NCBI RefSeq assembly: GCF_003073045.1
Contig: NC_037601.1
Coordinates: 11,767,807 to 11,831,806, forward strand
Source: Pomacea canaliculata
Lineage: Eukaryota > Mollusca > Gastropoda > Architaenioglossa > Ampullariidae
DNA length: 64,000 nt
Direction: 5' to 3'
Position numbers and translations under genes: made by a program
Shown here: one piece after another, positions 24,221-37,900 of the stretch
Layout of the letters: the number at the start of each line of letters is the position of its first letter
How positions within the stretch are numbered: position 1 is the first letter of the stretch
Notes under the pieces: generated by a model
Told to the model about the DNA's origin: nothing
Databases searched by the model: none
What the model saw: only the letters and a program-made list of their open reading frames with translations

Positions 24221-26337
24221 ATAAAATCCTCACTGTTGGAGGAGGAGAATGAAAAAAGAAAAACCATAAAATGCAGCAGAGCAAACAGCATCTAATATAC
24301 CTAACATGTATAAAAACAACACTTGTTACACTGTCTGAAATGTTAAATTTCTGATAAAACAAAGTGGCAGCAAAACATTCCAACACACGACATAATTTGT
24401 AATTACACTTGAACACATCATAATCTGTTCCTATTTTACAGGCACATGTTACAGAATAGCACCAACTTCAAAATATTGAAAGAAAATAATGTGCATAAGA
24501 CAGCAGAGATACTGTTTTGAAAACAGTCAAAATACAATGCCAGCAGATCACTGAGTACGTGAAAGAAGCAGCAATACTTGTCCTACTTGCTTGAATGCAA
24601 GTTTCATAAACTACAACATTTAATTACAAATACTACATTCAGAAGTCACAGCATTTACATGTAGATAAAGAATTATTTAAAGCAATGAAGACAAAATAGG
24701 GAAAGAAAGAAAATATGTTTTTAAAGCCACGTATACTTGTGTGAAACTATGAAAATAGGCATCGCAATCTTGCCTAATTGGTCATATATTTCCATTAAAA
24801 ATAAAACAAAGCCTGTTTTTCTATTTCATACACTCTTGTGTGCACACGCACCCCCACCCATCTCTGCCTCCTTATAAAACTGCACATATTTTTACAAATT
24901 GTTGCTTTTCTATCATAATAATTATAACATTATATTAACAAGCCTTCAGAGCTATCTTACATCCTAATCAAGATTTTAAAATCCTATCATTCCGAAAGCC
25001 CAATACATTCTTTTGTGCATTTCTGTTTACAGACATACAAAAAACTACAGACATAATATACACATCTGGTGTGTTATAATCAAGAAATCCATTTTCATTC
25101 TTTACAATTTCCCGTTTCTTGCTCACCTTCCAAGCAAATGTTTCTTTTTGACTAGATATATTTGAGTAACCGGTAAATAGTTGAATGTTTCAACTTTGGT
25201 CATAAACATCTCGCACTATAAAATTATTTTTTGGAAATTATTTCTGGAGGAGCACAATAAGACAACTAATCTCTCATCTCTCTTTTGGACACATTTAAAT
25301 CCAAAGGCCACTTTTACCCAACAGGGTAGCTAGCCAAAGCATGCAGTAAGGTTAATATCTTAAAAAAAAAAAAACCCAAACAAACCAAGAAACCTGGCTC
25401 TTTGACATTTTTAAACCTTTGGACTACAAACAGACATTCAGTCTATTGCCAAACATCTCTAATTACTTCTGGAGTAACTGGCCTAGTTCTTATTTCACTC
25501 ACATATTTTAAACAAGCTCTTGAAGAGCTCAGATTACATAAAAATATTACAATGTAAGATATTTCGTCAGGTCTTGCAAAAGTACCGAACACTGAGAAGT
25601 TCATTTTCCCATAAAAAAAAAAATGCCCCACTTACAATGATTACATACGTTTCAACCTAACATGTTAAAGCATGCATTTGTAAGAGCAAACATTTTAGGT
25701 GTTATATAACAGAGTTAAAATATCTTAAGTTAATGTTATTGCTGCTTGTTAAGTACGTCCTCGTTTAAAAGCTTTTTTTTTTTCAAATTAAAGGCTGCAA
25801 TAAAGGTCAAAATAATCAATAATTGTGTCAGCAAGAAATGCAACATTTCTAAAGACTTCTTTAAGGTACACTAGTATTTTAAAGTTAACTTCTAGAACTT
25901 ACCAACATATCTCTGTATTACATCTTCATATCTCTTTAGTTTACAATATTTTCTAAAATGAAAGTGCAAAAAAGAATTTTGTTGGATCTAAGCACTTCCA
26001 AAACAACACATATCTGGCCTTTATTTAATGTTAGTCGATGTGCAAGAAAATGACAAAATGATGCACAGGCTATGATTCTCCAATGTCTGAAAAATACTGC
26101 ATGTGAGAGCATATATCCTGAAGTAATAATTGAAAGTTACTTTGTGTTTCAGAAAGATGTAAGAGCCTGGTCACCTAATAATTCAAATCCTAAGAAGAAA
26201 AATTCTAACTTTAATAACAAAAGATCTGCAGTTTTATTATTTAAAAAAAATCATAAAGACAAGATTCGGCTCTGACGTAAGCAAGGATCATTAATAGAGC
26301 AGAAAATAAAAGTACACACACGATACTTTTACATAAT

Positions 26338-27414
26338 TTATAAATCATAGTAGGTCAGCGACATGCGAAAGAACTCATTTCCTATTGCCAAGAAGTAGTG
26401 CAAAATATCCACCCTGGGAACGCCATGAGTGTAGCCCTCTGATCCAATGGTCGTCCCAGAAACCACATAAATTGTAGCTCCTATAAGTCCCCAGATGTTT
26501 ATATTTATTAAACAGCAGAAGATAATGGTCAACATTCCAAAGCCGGCAGTTGCTTCTGTTATAAGCTTCCGTGTGGGTGGATCAGCAAAACGAGTTGCAA
26601 CCACTGCTCCAATCATGAATAAAAAGTTAAAGCTCACCAGGACTGGAGCATTAGTGTGAGCAAACCCAATTGCAAGCAATGGCAAGCCCGCAACTTGTGC
26701 TAACCAAGAAAATAGCTGATGATATTCCTGTTAGAAAAGCAAAAGTAAAACTGAGAAATTAAACACAGGCTTAATATATAACATCATTTTCCAAATCAAA
26801 ATCCCTTACCAAATATTTTTGACCAGAGAACAATAGAAATGCTTAAGAAAGAAAGGATGTATGAGTCTCTTATGTCTGTGTAAAAGTGTGTGAACAGATA
26901 TCAGTATGCATATATGTCACTATACAGTTACTGTGTTATTGTTGCCTTCATGACATTACTAAACTTATCTTTCTAAACTTTTTCAACCCTATACCAGACA
27001 AGTAGAACTCTAAACTCTGCATAAGCAGATCCACTTTAATTCGTCCCCAATGTAAACCTTGAAAAGTTTGGGTATTGCTCATTTTCTTTTGTAGATACCA
27101 CTATCTTAAATTCATATCCTCTTTCCATTTGCTTTTTGACTTAGTTTCCTGCACTGAAGTCAGGTTAAAAAGGAAAAAAAAAGTAAATGTTCCAGAATGA
27201 GACAAGACAAATGAGCGCCATTAAAATGTCACACCTTTATTATCCTGTCTGGATCACTCATACTGAAACGCACTGTTCCAGCTAGTGCTGCAGCTCCCTG
27301 TATGCCCAAGCCCAATGCAGCAAAGAAGTTTGTAAAGAACACATTGTACACAAAATGAATAACTGAAATGGCCAGCACAGCATCTGACAAAACAGTTGAA
27401 AGTTGTCGTGGCAT
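26338..27414 (-). CDS. TMEM276: Small multi-pass membrane protein, TMEM276-like (complete, 189 aa)
   Basis: Coding exons on the minus strand are 27235-27414 and 26338-26727 (TAA), joined in phase 0. The first coding exon starts after an acceptor at 27446. The AUG at 27414 is the first that keeps the frame open, and the upstream exon ending at 28268 cannot extend it in phase. Hydrophobic segments occupy about residues 8-30, 35-48, 70-85, 90-108, 120-135 and 137-152, so four to six membrane spans are likely. The parts VAGLPLLAIGF, TRFADPPTRK and ILHYFLAIGNEFFRMSL align by eye with human TMEM276 as I remember it, which has about the same length. In human, TMEM276 lies next to ZFTRAF1, as here, which supports the call. 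Function is unknown. The symbol is tentative. Confidence 0.68.
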
Positions 27415-28267
27415 TTTACCAGTCCTTTTAATTCTGGACTGTGAATCTGCAATATCAGCAGTACAAACACAAAAGTTTATTATCATTCATGCATACAAGG
27501 ATTTAAAAAAATGTTTATTCTTGTATAATTTTTTATAACTCGATCACATGGGCTAAAGCAACAAATGATAAACATATGATACTTTTACACACAAACATTA
27601 GGTACACAAAATGTACAAACTGATTTTATGAGCGATCGACCGTATTTAAAAGTTAATTTTACATAACAGATGAGTTTAAAGTATATAAGAAATAAAAACA
27701 CGTGCGCGCGCTCACTGTACACATACAGTGGTTTAAAACATAAGCGGTTCTCTCTGGAGGAGAAAAAAATATTGCTATGTAAGACAGAACATGTTAACAA
27801 ACAGTTCTTTTAAACAAGAATTTTGGGGAGGTAAGAAATGAGGATGGCAACAAACATAAGAGGCACATCAGATGCAAGAGAAAAGGGCTAATCGTGACGA
27901 ATGCAGAAAACATAAACAGTACGAAGGGAGAGGGTCAAAGAATTCCAAGCAAGGAAAATTAAAATCAAACTAAGAAGCATGGAAAGAAAATGTCAACTCT
28001 TCTTTATTAATTACTTCTTCTAAATAGCTGCCTACATCGATTTCACATCATCTATGAGGAATAAATGATCAAAATTATTTAGAATTTAGTAATACTGTTA
28101 TGCATAACAAACAAACAGTCGAAATAATTTCCTCACTTGTGTTTTTGGCAGAAGTTCCAGAAAAAATAAAATTTTTTACGTTACTAAAAGAAAGACAACA
28201 TCAACTGTAAAATCGGCACTCCAGTGGTGTATAATTATATCAAAGAAAACGTTGTTTTTTCCGATAC

Positions 28268-28310
28268 CTGTAGCACGAAACGGCGACCTCGACCTCTGTG
28301 ATATGCATCT
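28268..28310 (-). other. Non-coding leader exon of the TMEM276-like gene (3' part)
   Basis: A clean donor (TACAG|GTATCGG) ends an exon at 28268 on the minus strand; the acceptor partner is at 27446. An AUG near 28305 opens a short upstream frame (MHITEVEVAVSCY) that runs across the junction and stops six codons later, before the main AUG. It would act as an upstream ORF if transcription starts above it. The exon's 5' limit is not visible. Confidence 0.45.
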
Positions 28311-28935
28311 GCGAGTGTCGTCCCCTTACTACGCGGAGAGTGGTTGACACGCCTTTGCCGTTACGCGTACATCTTACAAGGCGTTACGCATTTCGCCAGC
28401 TGCAGGAGCAATGCACCCTTACTCGCTTGTCTGCAAAGTTGGGAGAAAACTGGCAGTGGTATCTCTGTAGCTTTAATTCTGTTAGGTGCGTGCATTAGAA
28501 TTTTCACGTGTTTCATGAAAAGTGGCTTTTTTCTTTTTCGACACCGTCTATTATGGATGCAGCTGGTAAGAGCAGATGTGATCCGATATCGACTAACAAC
28601 TTGATGTGAACTTCATAGAGGAGCCACGTTTCGTTCAAACGTCGTATACCATGGAAAACTGTTTTAATAATCACAGAGAATAGACCTTTCCAGGTTTTAA
28701 CTTTTCACGTACTTCGTCCATCCACCCTTGGAACTGATCGAAGTCTGGCGGTCCTGTTAAGGGGTATTTTATAAGGGATGCACGCGCCTGCCGGAGTTGT
28801 GTGGAGGATTGTAAGCAAACTGTATTCAGAAACTGATGGAAGATCGCATTATAAGGCTGCGAGTTTTGCTTGACACATTAGTACAAGAGAGTGGAACACC
28901 GTTCGTCTTGTGATTCGCAGGAAAGTGGGATTAAA
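28311..28935. promoter_or_regulatory. Shared upstream region of the TMEM276-like gene and PIEZO
   Basis: About 0.65 kb separates the leader exon of the minus-strand gene from the PIEZO start codon. By eye it is enriched in CG dinucleotides compared with the rest of the window (for example ACGCGTAC near 28363). It holds a palindromic CACGTG at 28505-28510. This fits a bidirectional promoter; transcription starts are not mapped. Confidence 0.5.
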
Positions 28936-31900
28936 ATGTCGTCAAAGGGTGCTCAAGTCATCTGCTTCGTCCTTTTCAGGCTACTGCTACCTGTCACATT
29001 ATTGGCAGGTAGGTAGGGTGGTGGATTGTATGAAGTAGTATTTAATTTGTCCAGTGTCTTGTAAAAAGACCTATAGATGCAATGCAGAATAAGACATAAT
29101 ATTTATCGTTTTTAAAATTTTGTTGATGTGAATTACAATACACTTAACATTGAGGTGGATTACATTTTCTTATGATATTGCATTAGTGAACACTATTTCT
29201 TTCTAGTAAATATCATCAGCTTTAATCAGTGGTTGTAAGTCATTATCGTTTAAATTATGTAACGACATATACATATGATGTGTTTTGAGCTTCTGCTTAA
29301 AATCTAACTTTAGAGGTAAAATAAAATTACCACTACAGCATAAAGCCTAGAACATATGCCAACATAGATATCCATGGAGCATGTCACAGATTGAATAAAA
29401 GAATACTTCACTAATTGGAAGTTACCATTAGTAGGCAATGAGAACAAGGATTATATAAAATTAAATGTATGAAAATATATGCAGGTAGTCCTCGGGTTAC
29501 GACGTCCTCGAGTTAGTTCGTTTCGTGGTTACGACGCTTTATAAGTCGCTCATTCTGACTTACGAGGTTTAGCGTTGTAAGTCGAACTGTACGTGTGGCT
29601 CATTCCACGTGAGGTGGAAGTCATAGAGTCCAGTACTGTACTGCAGGGCTTCTGCTTACGCAAAAAATTGCGTACAGTACACATTAAAAGTTCGGAGGAC
29701 CCCTTCAGTTTTCGTCAATGGGGTCCCCTTCAAATATGGGCGAAGAACAGGGGCCCCTTAAAAATCTGAAGAAGGGGTCCCTGGGACCCCAAAGAATTTA
29801 GCCTTAGCAGAAGCCCTGTACTGTACACTGTACCCGGTTACACGAAGAAAACAAGTCTCCTGCATGCCATAACACCCTTCATTATGGCTCCCAAACGAAA
29901 GGTAGACTCATCTGATAACAGTGCATCAAAGAAAAGGAAGGCCATCACCATGGAGGTGAAAGTGGATATCATAAGGCATAATATTTTACTGCACTTATGT
30001 TTATTGATAATTATGTAGGGTACTGTGTTAGGATAGGTGTTTGGATTGGCTAAGTGTTTGCAGTACTGTACTGTTATCATGGTACAGTACTGTATGAACG
30101 TATGATCCGACTTACGTCAAAATTCGCTTTACGAGGCCGCGTAAGACTACCTGTATTAAAGAACTAGATTTTAGACATTGTCATGTTTCTGACAATCGTT
30201 GGTTCAAAAACTTAGATACTGTGTATTACAAACCTATTTCCAACAAGAACTGATTTTTAGTAATTTATTTTTTTTAAAAACTGGTTTCAGCAAGTTTGAA
30301 TGCATTTACAACTAAATGAGATTGTTTATGCAGTTTCTCTTTTGTTTAGAAAATATGTTTGTATTTTTTCCAGCTGCTGTAGTACGTTTTAATGCACTCT
30401 CCTTTCTGTATCTGGTATGCCTGCTGGTCACTCCTTTGCTGCAATATCCTAGGGATGTGTCTATGCCAGGTAAGACAAAGTGTTTGACCAGATATTTTTA
30501 CTGACAGCAAAAGTAAAAAATGCTTTGTGTTACATAATCTTTATAGAACTATTTCTGGTAGGCAGAGGATCTTTTATACTTTTTTATGCTTGTTCCCTTT
30601 CAGTTATTAAAATTCTCTGCATGGCTTTAAATTACTGTATAGTATTAGTATAGAGTTAGTCAAAATTATATTAACACTTACACAATGGAAACCATTTTAT
30701 ATGCAAAACATATATCATATATACAGAATGGTCTCAATCTGCTTGTCATCACCCTTAATTCAAAAACCAGTGAGCAATAGTCTCATTTAAAGCCCAAACA
30801 CAGATTTGACGGTGAATAGAGAATACCACAGTCTATATCAGTGTTAATATAATTTTGACTAACACTGTGCTAAAGTACCCTACACATTAAACAATCAGCT
30901 GAAACAGAGACTTGAGATAAGAATTTAGATACAGAAACTACCACTTGAAATGTATCTGTTACTTAGAAAATACAAAAGTAGTGTCATAGCTACAGTTAGG
31001 CTGGCACATTGATTCATGTAATAATTAACTTAGCAGCTCATGATTCTCTTGTAAAATGTACCATGAGAGGAATTTTGTACCTTTAACATATGTTGCTTAA
31101 TGGGGATCCCTTTGGGCATATATTGACATTTGTGCTTATATATTTTAGCATTATTGATTGACAACATTTTTGCTGTCCTGTGCTTATTATGCATCATACT
31201 TAATCAATTGATTTTTGCTATTACATATGGATGACAGCATCTGAAAAAAGGTAAATGCTTATTATGTTCCTGGACATTAAACTCTACTGATATGGCAAAA
31301 AACAACAAATTGATAAAAAAAAGTTTTCAAAGGATAAGACAAGTTATCTGTTTCCAGCTGTACCACAAAATTGCAGCAAAAGAGTTGTGAGTTCATTGGT
31401 TGGTATGATTAGCACAGCCCATTCTCCTTCCATCTTTTACAAATAACTTTAACCCTAACCCATCCCTAACCCTGCCAATACACTACCTTAAACTGTAGTT
31501 TCAATTTTAACCCTTAAACTAAATTTGATCATCACACTCATTTAAAGTGTGACTGTGTCTACACCCACCCATACGCACTTCTCCCTCTCTTTTAGTCTTT
31601 ATGTTGTCAAGGAGCTTGTGTGATTAAGATAAGAAAAACTGCATCAGCTAGAAGCTTTAACTAACTGGACCTGGGCAACTTATTACTGATTGCTGTTGCA
31701 TGAGCATGGAGTAAGCAAAGGCTGCATGATGACTAAAGATGGGATTTGTTGGTGGAAGTATGTTATGTTTTGGTGAACTTTATAATAATAATATAGTTTA
31801 TCATTACTACTGATTAATCATAGACAGGAAGTAACCACACAGTACACAAAAGAGCAACCCCTTATAAAGATTTAATCCTATTAGACAAGTAGTCTAATTC

Positions 31901-34900
31901 TAGCTGATAAGGAAGTGTTTTATGTCAGTGGAGTGGTGTAGCCATTCTGTCACACTAGAGTTCCCATTTAATTAGCTTATAAACAGAAGGCTTATACTCT
32001 GTATTCATGCAAAAATTGTTTTTATCTTCTACAGACTATGCTATGTACCAAGCCCATAGAAATGCATATATGCAAACAGTTATACACATGCACTGCTGCA
32101 TTCACACATGCAAGCATATTTCTTTTGTCAGTTTTGCAGACAAAGACTTGTTTGCTATGCAGAAAAATTCCTCTAAGCCTACCGTTTTCTTCAAGTTGAA
32201 GTAATGCCTTTGGATATATGCAATGAGCGGAAAAGGAAAATCTGGTGGCGCAGCTTCTGAGCAAATGTTTGTTCTGCCTCGTGACACTATTTAAAGGATC
32301 CCTGTAGGTTTCATGCATTGCATGAACATTGCAGTAAATGTCAAGGTTACTGGAGAAGGTTACTGGCAGATTTGAGATTGCCAGAGAGTATGGTTTTTTT
32401 CCCCCCTTCTTATAAAAAATGGCAAAGTGCGCCTACTAATACTTTTACATCACAGATAAATGATTTTGTGTAAAAGAAGAGAAGCTGGAATGGGGAATCT
32501 TAGATGCTGCAAACAGTTGCTGCTGTTGTTCACCTTTATTACACATGGGAGGCCAGTTCTCAAAATGAAGTTGGATGGACAGGTCCATACTGATTGATAT
32601 TAAGGGGTAATGGCCATATTTGTATCTGTGCGAAATAAATTGTCATCTAAACATTGTTAGCAAACTACATTCAACATCACATTCAAAAGGTCATCCCTTT
32701 TTTCTCATTAATTTTATAAACAGAACAAAGGATAATGCTGTGACTAGTTTTAGTGAAGTGTGATGCTTTGTCAATATTAATATTGTATTTCCCTTTCAGA
32801 TATCTTTATTCTACAAAATATCAAAGTGCAGATACTTGATCATTCTACTATTGAATATCCAGATAACTAAAATTGTTTAGTTTGCAGTCTTAAAGTTCAG
32901 TGTGTGGGAACCCTCAGAGTCTGGTGGTTTTGGTGTGATTCGCTCTAAAGAATTACTGAGAAGAAAAGTATAGTAGGAAGATTACCACACATTTCAAGTG
33001 TTGCTGCCAATCAAGGCAGCAGTAGTTTTGTTGATTTGTTTGTGTAATTTTTTTTATAATTTGTGTCAGTTATCCCTATATTTTTATTACAAGTATATAT
33101 AAATTGTTTGTATATTTGCTGGTGAGCCGGCAAATGAAGTTTTGAATTAAAAAAAAATTTGAGTCATTTTTGCGTGCAATATGAACAAACATTTTTGCCA
33201 CCAATGTTGGAAAAAAAAAAATCTAATGAAAATTGTTCCAAAATTAATTTTTTTTTAAAAATTCTACCACTCCATTCTAAAACACAATATACCTATTATT
33301 AATAAAAATGAGGAGAAAGAAATGCAAAAAAGTAAGATAAGCCGAGTTCCATATAAACCCGAAACATTTTTTTGGTTGAGTACAGGGATAAAATAACAGA
33401 TTAAGACATGAACATCTTTTATCAACTGTCAAACCATTTCAATTTTAACCAGTGCTATGTAAAAGCATACAGAACGTTAAGTCAAACATGACTTTCTCAC
33501 AAGAAGGCATACCTCCCCCTCTCCTGGCCCATCATCCACTTCCCCATTTTTAACTTTGACCTACTTTATAGCAACAAATTTCAACAGGTGTGACCTACTT
33601 TCACAGAAGTCATTTTTTGATGATATTGACTCAAAGTCATATTGCATTTTAAAGAAGAAAAAGTATAATGTCATATCAACTAGGAAAGGGAAAAACACTA
33701 TATATAGCAGTTGGATATTTTTGCATTCTCATTTGTTTCCTGCTTATTGAGATCTGTTTTAATGTGCCAGATTTTTGTTTTATGTCTTTATTTAATTTGA
33801 TCAGCTCGACATCCAAGACTTTGGTAGCCCCACTCTCGTGAATGCTTGCTATTATCAGGCTGATATTATTAATACATGTAATATATAAATATTATTTGAC
33901 CCCAGGCTGACGTTTGCATTTGGCTTAATTTGGACATGTTTTGGAAATAAAAGCTCCACCTCTCTGAATGAACTATTCAGGACCGGCTGTGAGCTTCATC
34001 GGTCTGCAGAGGAGGTATCCACTGCATGTGCTCAGCCATGCTGACAAAGACCTTACATAAACCGGAAGTTGCTAAGACGGTAACTAGACGCGCATACCTT
34101 TTGCGCATCAGATTACGAAAAGGTGCATAACGCTGCTCTTTATCGGGTGGTGGATCTGTCGCTGGATTCATGAGCTATTTTCTGCTGGTAGGAACACCGC
34201 CAGTTGGTCCGCGACGGCTTAATCCCCCAGAGAGGACAAGGCTTATTTCGCTTCGCAGCTAATCTATCTGGCGACCATTCTTCTATCTGCCACCTGGAGA
34301 CGCGCTCAGTTGGAGGTGGTCACCTCACTACCAGGTTAAGGATAGCCTATATAGTCCCTGGCTGCAAGCATTGATACATATGTTGCACTGTGCAAGTTTG
34401 GCAGTAATTGGTATTTTTGTCTATTTGCACGCCTTTGCGAGAGAGAGAAAGGAGGGAGGGCAGGAGAGGTGCCAAGCTAACTCAGCAAACTTGGCAGTGG
34501 GATCAAGCCTGACATCAGAATGAGCACAGGTAGCCTGGTGTACAGACGTTTCGCATTTCTGCTTTGCACAAGCAGCATTGCATTCTCCTTCTCTCCCTGC
34601 CCGTTGTAGTTGGCTGGAGATGGTGAGCTAGTTTTTTGGCAACAACCTGGCCTCAGACGCGCCCTTTTTGGTGCAATTCTCGTCATTCGTCTCACGCCCA
34701 TCGCCACCCCATTTAGACTTAAAAAAAATGTACGTGCAACGCACTCGGGAAGATCACGCGCCCTCACGCCACAGAAAGTTAAACCGCAATAATTGTTTTC
34801 TGTCAGGCATCGTTGGTTTTTCCTTGTGTGTGGGTGGTTTTTGCCTTCGAGTTGGGCCACCGTGACCTGACCTCGCATCGTGTACTTTCACCTAGACAGC

Positions 34901-37900
34901 ACGGCTAGTTTGGCGTAAAACCAAAGTGCAGTACTGACGCACCAATTTCTGCGGCTGGATGCGAGACGTTAGAGAAACACCCATTCCTTTTTTCATGAGT
35001 AATAGTAAGCGTGTGACGGTCAGGTGGACATGAGTGTACTGTAGGACGTATATAAGGGACCTTTTCAAGACGTTCCCCTTTTTTTGCACCTTGCAAAAGC
35101 ACGTGCGCATGTCCATGTAAGAGCCAAGCATATTATTCAGGCATCTTTATTTCTTTCTATCTTTCGACGCAGTCGGCTTCACACATTGTTTAGACTTTAG
35201 AACAACCGAAAACCGTCGGAGATCTTGAACAATATTTATCGTGCTATTTCGTCAGTATACATTTGTGACCAACATGGCTAAGTTAATCTATATCAAAGCA
35301 GATACCTTCAACAGTGTTAACTGTTCAGTGAAATGCTGAATATCACGATTTTAAAAAAATAGGAGGAATTTATAGCTGTTTTTATATTATTTTTCATAAC
35401 TTGCAGCAAGAGCCAGATTGCTTATTTTATCTGATGGCATGCCTTGCATTAGATGAACTGGTTATCGTCATCATCGGGCGACAGGGCCTGTCACCAATGC
35501 AGTGGGTGTTGGCTTTCCTGAGTTCTGTGTCGGGCACGCTGTTCTTTCTCTGCATATGACATATGTTTACAGGGCTGGCTGCCTTGCCGTGATATAGCCT
35601 TAATTGCTGGCTCAGTGTAAAACACCATATCCATTTCTCCCCTCGGTTTTCGTTATCCCTTTCAGGGAGCTAGACTGTTCAATGATACATAAATAGGTGT
35701 TTCCCATCTCGCAGAAACTCGTGTAAATCATTTGAGAGAAATTCAAATCACACAAAGTTACCAAAGGGTTCGAAAAACGTAAACGATTTGCCCTCTTGGT
35801 CGGAAAACGTAAGAATTTAGATCGGAGTTCTCATCACATAAAATGCTATGAAGTATGATAGACATATAAAGGCGGCAGTTTTAATGGTATAAAATTTATG
35901 GCACTAATAATTAAATCAACGATCGAGAATACGGTAATCTTAGCGCATGGGCGCGCGTATAGTGATATGTGTACTTTTTTGCGATCGGTAGATAAAACCT
36001 CCACTAATTTTATTTGGAAGTCTGACAACCCACAACAGTTTTAGTTGGGTAGGGGACTGGGATGTCTCAAGTCTCCCCCGCTCCTACCTTTTGTAGATGG
36101 GAAACACTACAAATGCTCATGCAGTTGCATGTTTTATACGTCCATGATGCTTGAGGACGAGAATCCAGATGCTTTCAAACCTAGGGGCAGAGGTTGGGGT
36201 GGAAAATTGCGTGGTCGTCATGGTGAAGCAGCACTAAAAGCCTGTTGATGTGATCAGCATGCTGCTCAGCATGACGGCCTCATCTTCGTGCACCGTATGC
36301 CCTCGCATAATGTTGCATATGAATAAACAGAAATAGGGTTGAAGCTGGCAGAAATGAATACATTGCTGTTTACTGGTAAATTGTGTGGCTGGCGGGGGTG
36401 GAAATTTACAGTAATATTTTACCCAAGTTACCTAGAACTCGAACTTTCTAGAAAATGTGTAGGAAGGGGGAGGGTCCCGATTCACATACGCTGTGTTGTG
36501 AAATCATGGTTCGTGTTGAAGGTCTGCTGTCAGTCCTCTACAGCTTGCGCTGTTTCGCACAACAAAGGCTTTCTATGTGTTCTTAACCTGTCTATGATGA
36601 AAATAAATAGATATATGTGATGAACAATATATGGCTTATGTGTACTATTCACATTTGTGCAACCTCTTCAACGCAGAGGAAGAAGCCTTGTAAGCAGGGA
36701 ATGATTCGTAACGTGTAGAATGTGTTGGCAGTAGCGGTAGATGGTGGGTAGAGAATGAGGCCAGAATAGTTTTGATCTAGCTTCCATGTCAAGGACGACG
36801 CCGACATTTTTTCTGTCTCTCTCTCTCCTTCTGTCTCTCTCCCCTTCCCTTTCTCTTCCATGCTCGGGCTGCAACCGACGATATGACCCAGCATGCAGAC
36901 TGGCTGGAGGGCAGCGAGTGCCGTTTCGGTTGGCTAAACAAGATCACCTGCTGCGGACCACGGCTGCAGCCGTGACGTGCAGCGGATCAATATGTAAAAC
37001 GAGTAATCAGTCCCGTTTCCAGATGGATGGGTGATGGACGGTGACGAAGGGTGATGTGGGTGGGTGGGTGCGGTCTAACAAAGACAGTCTTCCCGGGCAA
37101 AAAGGGACGCCCGGCTGTAAGAGATCTTGCGTTTACAGTCGCGTTGACATGTCAATAGTTCCCTTCCTCTCCATCACTGGCATCGCCCACGGCATCCTAC
37201 TCGGCTCATTGTTTGACTAGGTTACCGGGTTTTGTGCTTTGCTTTAATTATCCGTCTGTATTGGTCACACGGTAGCAGCAGTCGACGCCTTTTAAGGTGA
37301 AATGTATGTCGGTGGTGGCTGGGGTTAGCGAGGAGTAGGTCTTCGATTGTGTAATTTGTCATAGTGTGTTGTGTGTTCCTCATTCACCTGTTATAGATTG
37401 AAACGCTTAATATGTTTTTTTTTAAAGAAAGAAATGCCATCATATGTGACTTGATGGGATCAAACCTTTCTTGGAGATGTTGCTAGGGTCAGTTGTAGTG
37501 CAGTACCTACTAAAACTGTCGAAACAATAATATGGCAGGAAGATTGCAAAACGCATGCAACGTGGGTTGTCTTTACATAGGTAGCAATCGGGTTTACTGT
37601 CTATCACGAGCTTGATCTTTGTCTAGATTAGAAGAAAGGAGCGCGTGCGTGTGTGAATGTGGAATTTAATAGGTCGAAGTGCCTATCAGTTTCTGGCATA
37701 ATGAGTATGGAGGAGTGAGTTGCCATCAGCGTAACCGGAAGTGGATGGACAGTAAGCTTGGTCAGCATGATGTGTGACCGGCCGCGCGCAAGATCATGTA
37801 AAAGAGCGCGTACATTGCCGAATATGTTATGTCAAGGCATTTGGATAATGCAGACAGGCGGCAGACACACGTACAAACGATTATCTGTCGACGACTCGGT

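Larger units (their letters stand above)
22221..26337 (-). other. Presumed 3' UTR and downstream DNA of the TMEM276-like gene
   Basis: This 4.1 kb is A-rich on the plus strand and has no supported exon. A nearer polyadenylation signal for the minus-strand gene is at 26233-26238, so a short UTR of about 0.1 kb is equally possible. Two SINEs (23230-23465 and 24118-24220) lie inside. Confidence 0.35.
29009..30373 (+). other. PIEZO intron 1
   Basis: The intron is bounded by GTAGGT and TTCCAG. Apart from the Tigger-like element at 29482-30153 it is AT-rich sequence in which I see nothing further. Confidence 0.8.

Noticed and set aside
31451..31475. Interstitial telomeric repeat (TAACCC)
   Set aside because: There are only two or three degenerate units with substitutions, too short to claim a telomeric insertion or fusion point.
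33977..34171. A 64-codon minus-strand frame (starting MNPATDPPPDKEQRY) in PIEZO intron 2
   Set aside because: The composition looks protein-like and an AAAAG|GTATGC donor lies inside, but there is no recognised family, no partner exon and no conservation data. Not called as a gene.
34477..34878. A 133-codon minus-strand frame
   Set aside because: It falls in a GC-richer zone where stops are rarer. The sequence has no domain and no splice structure.
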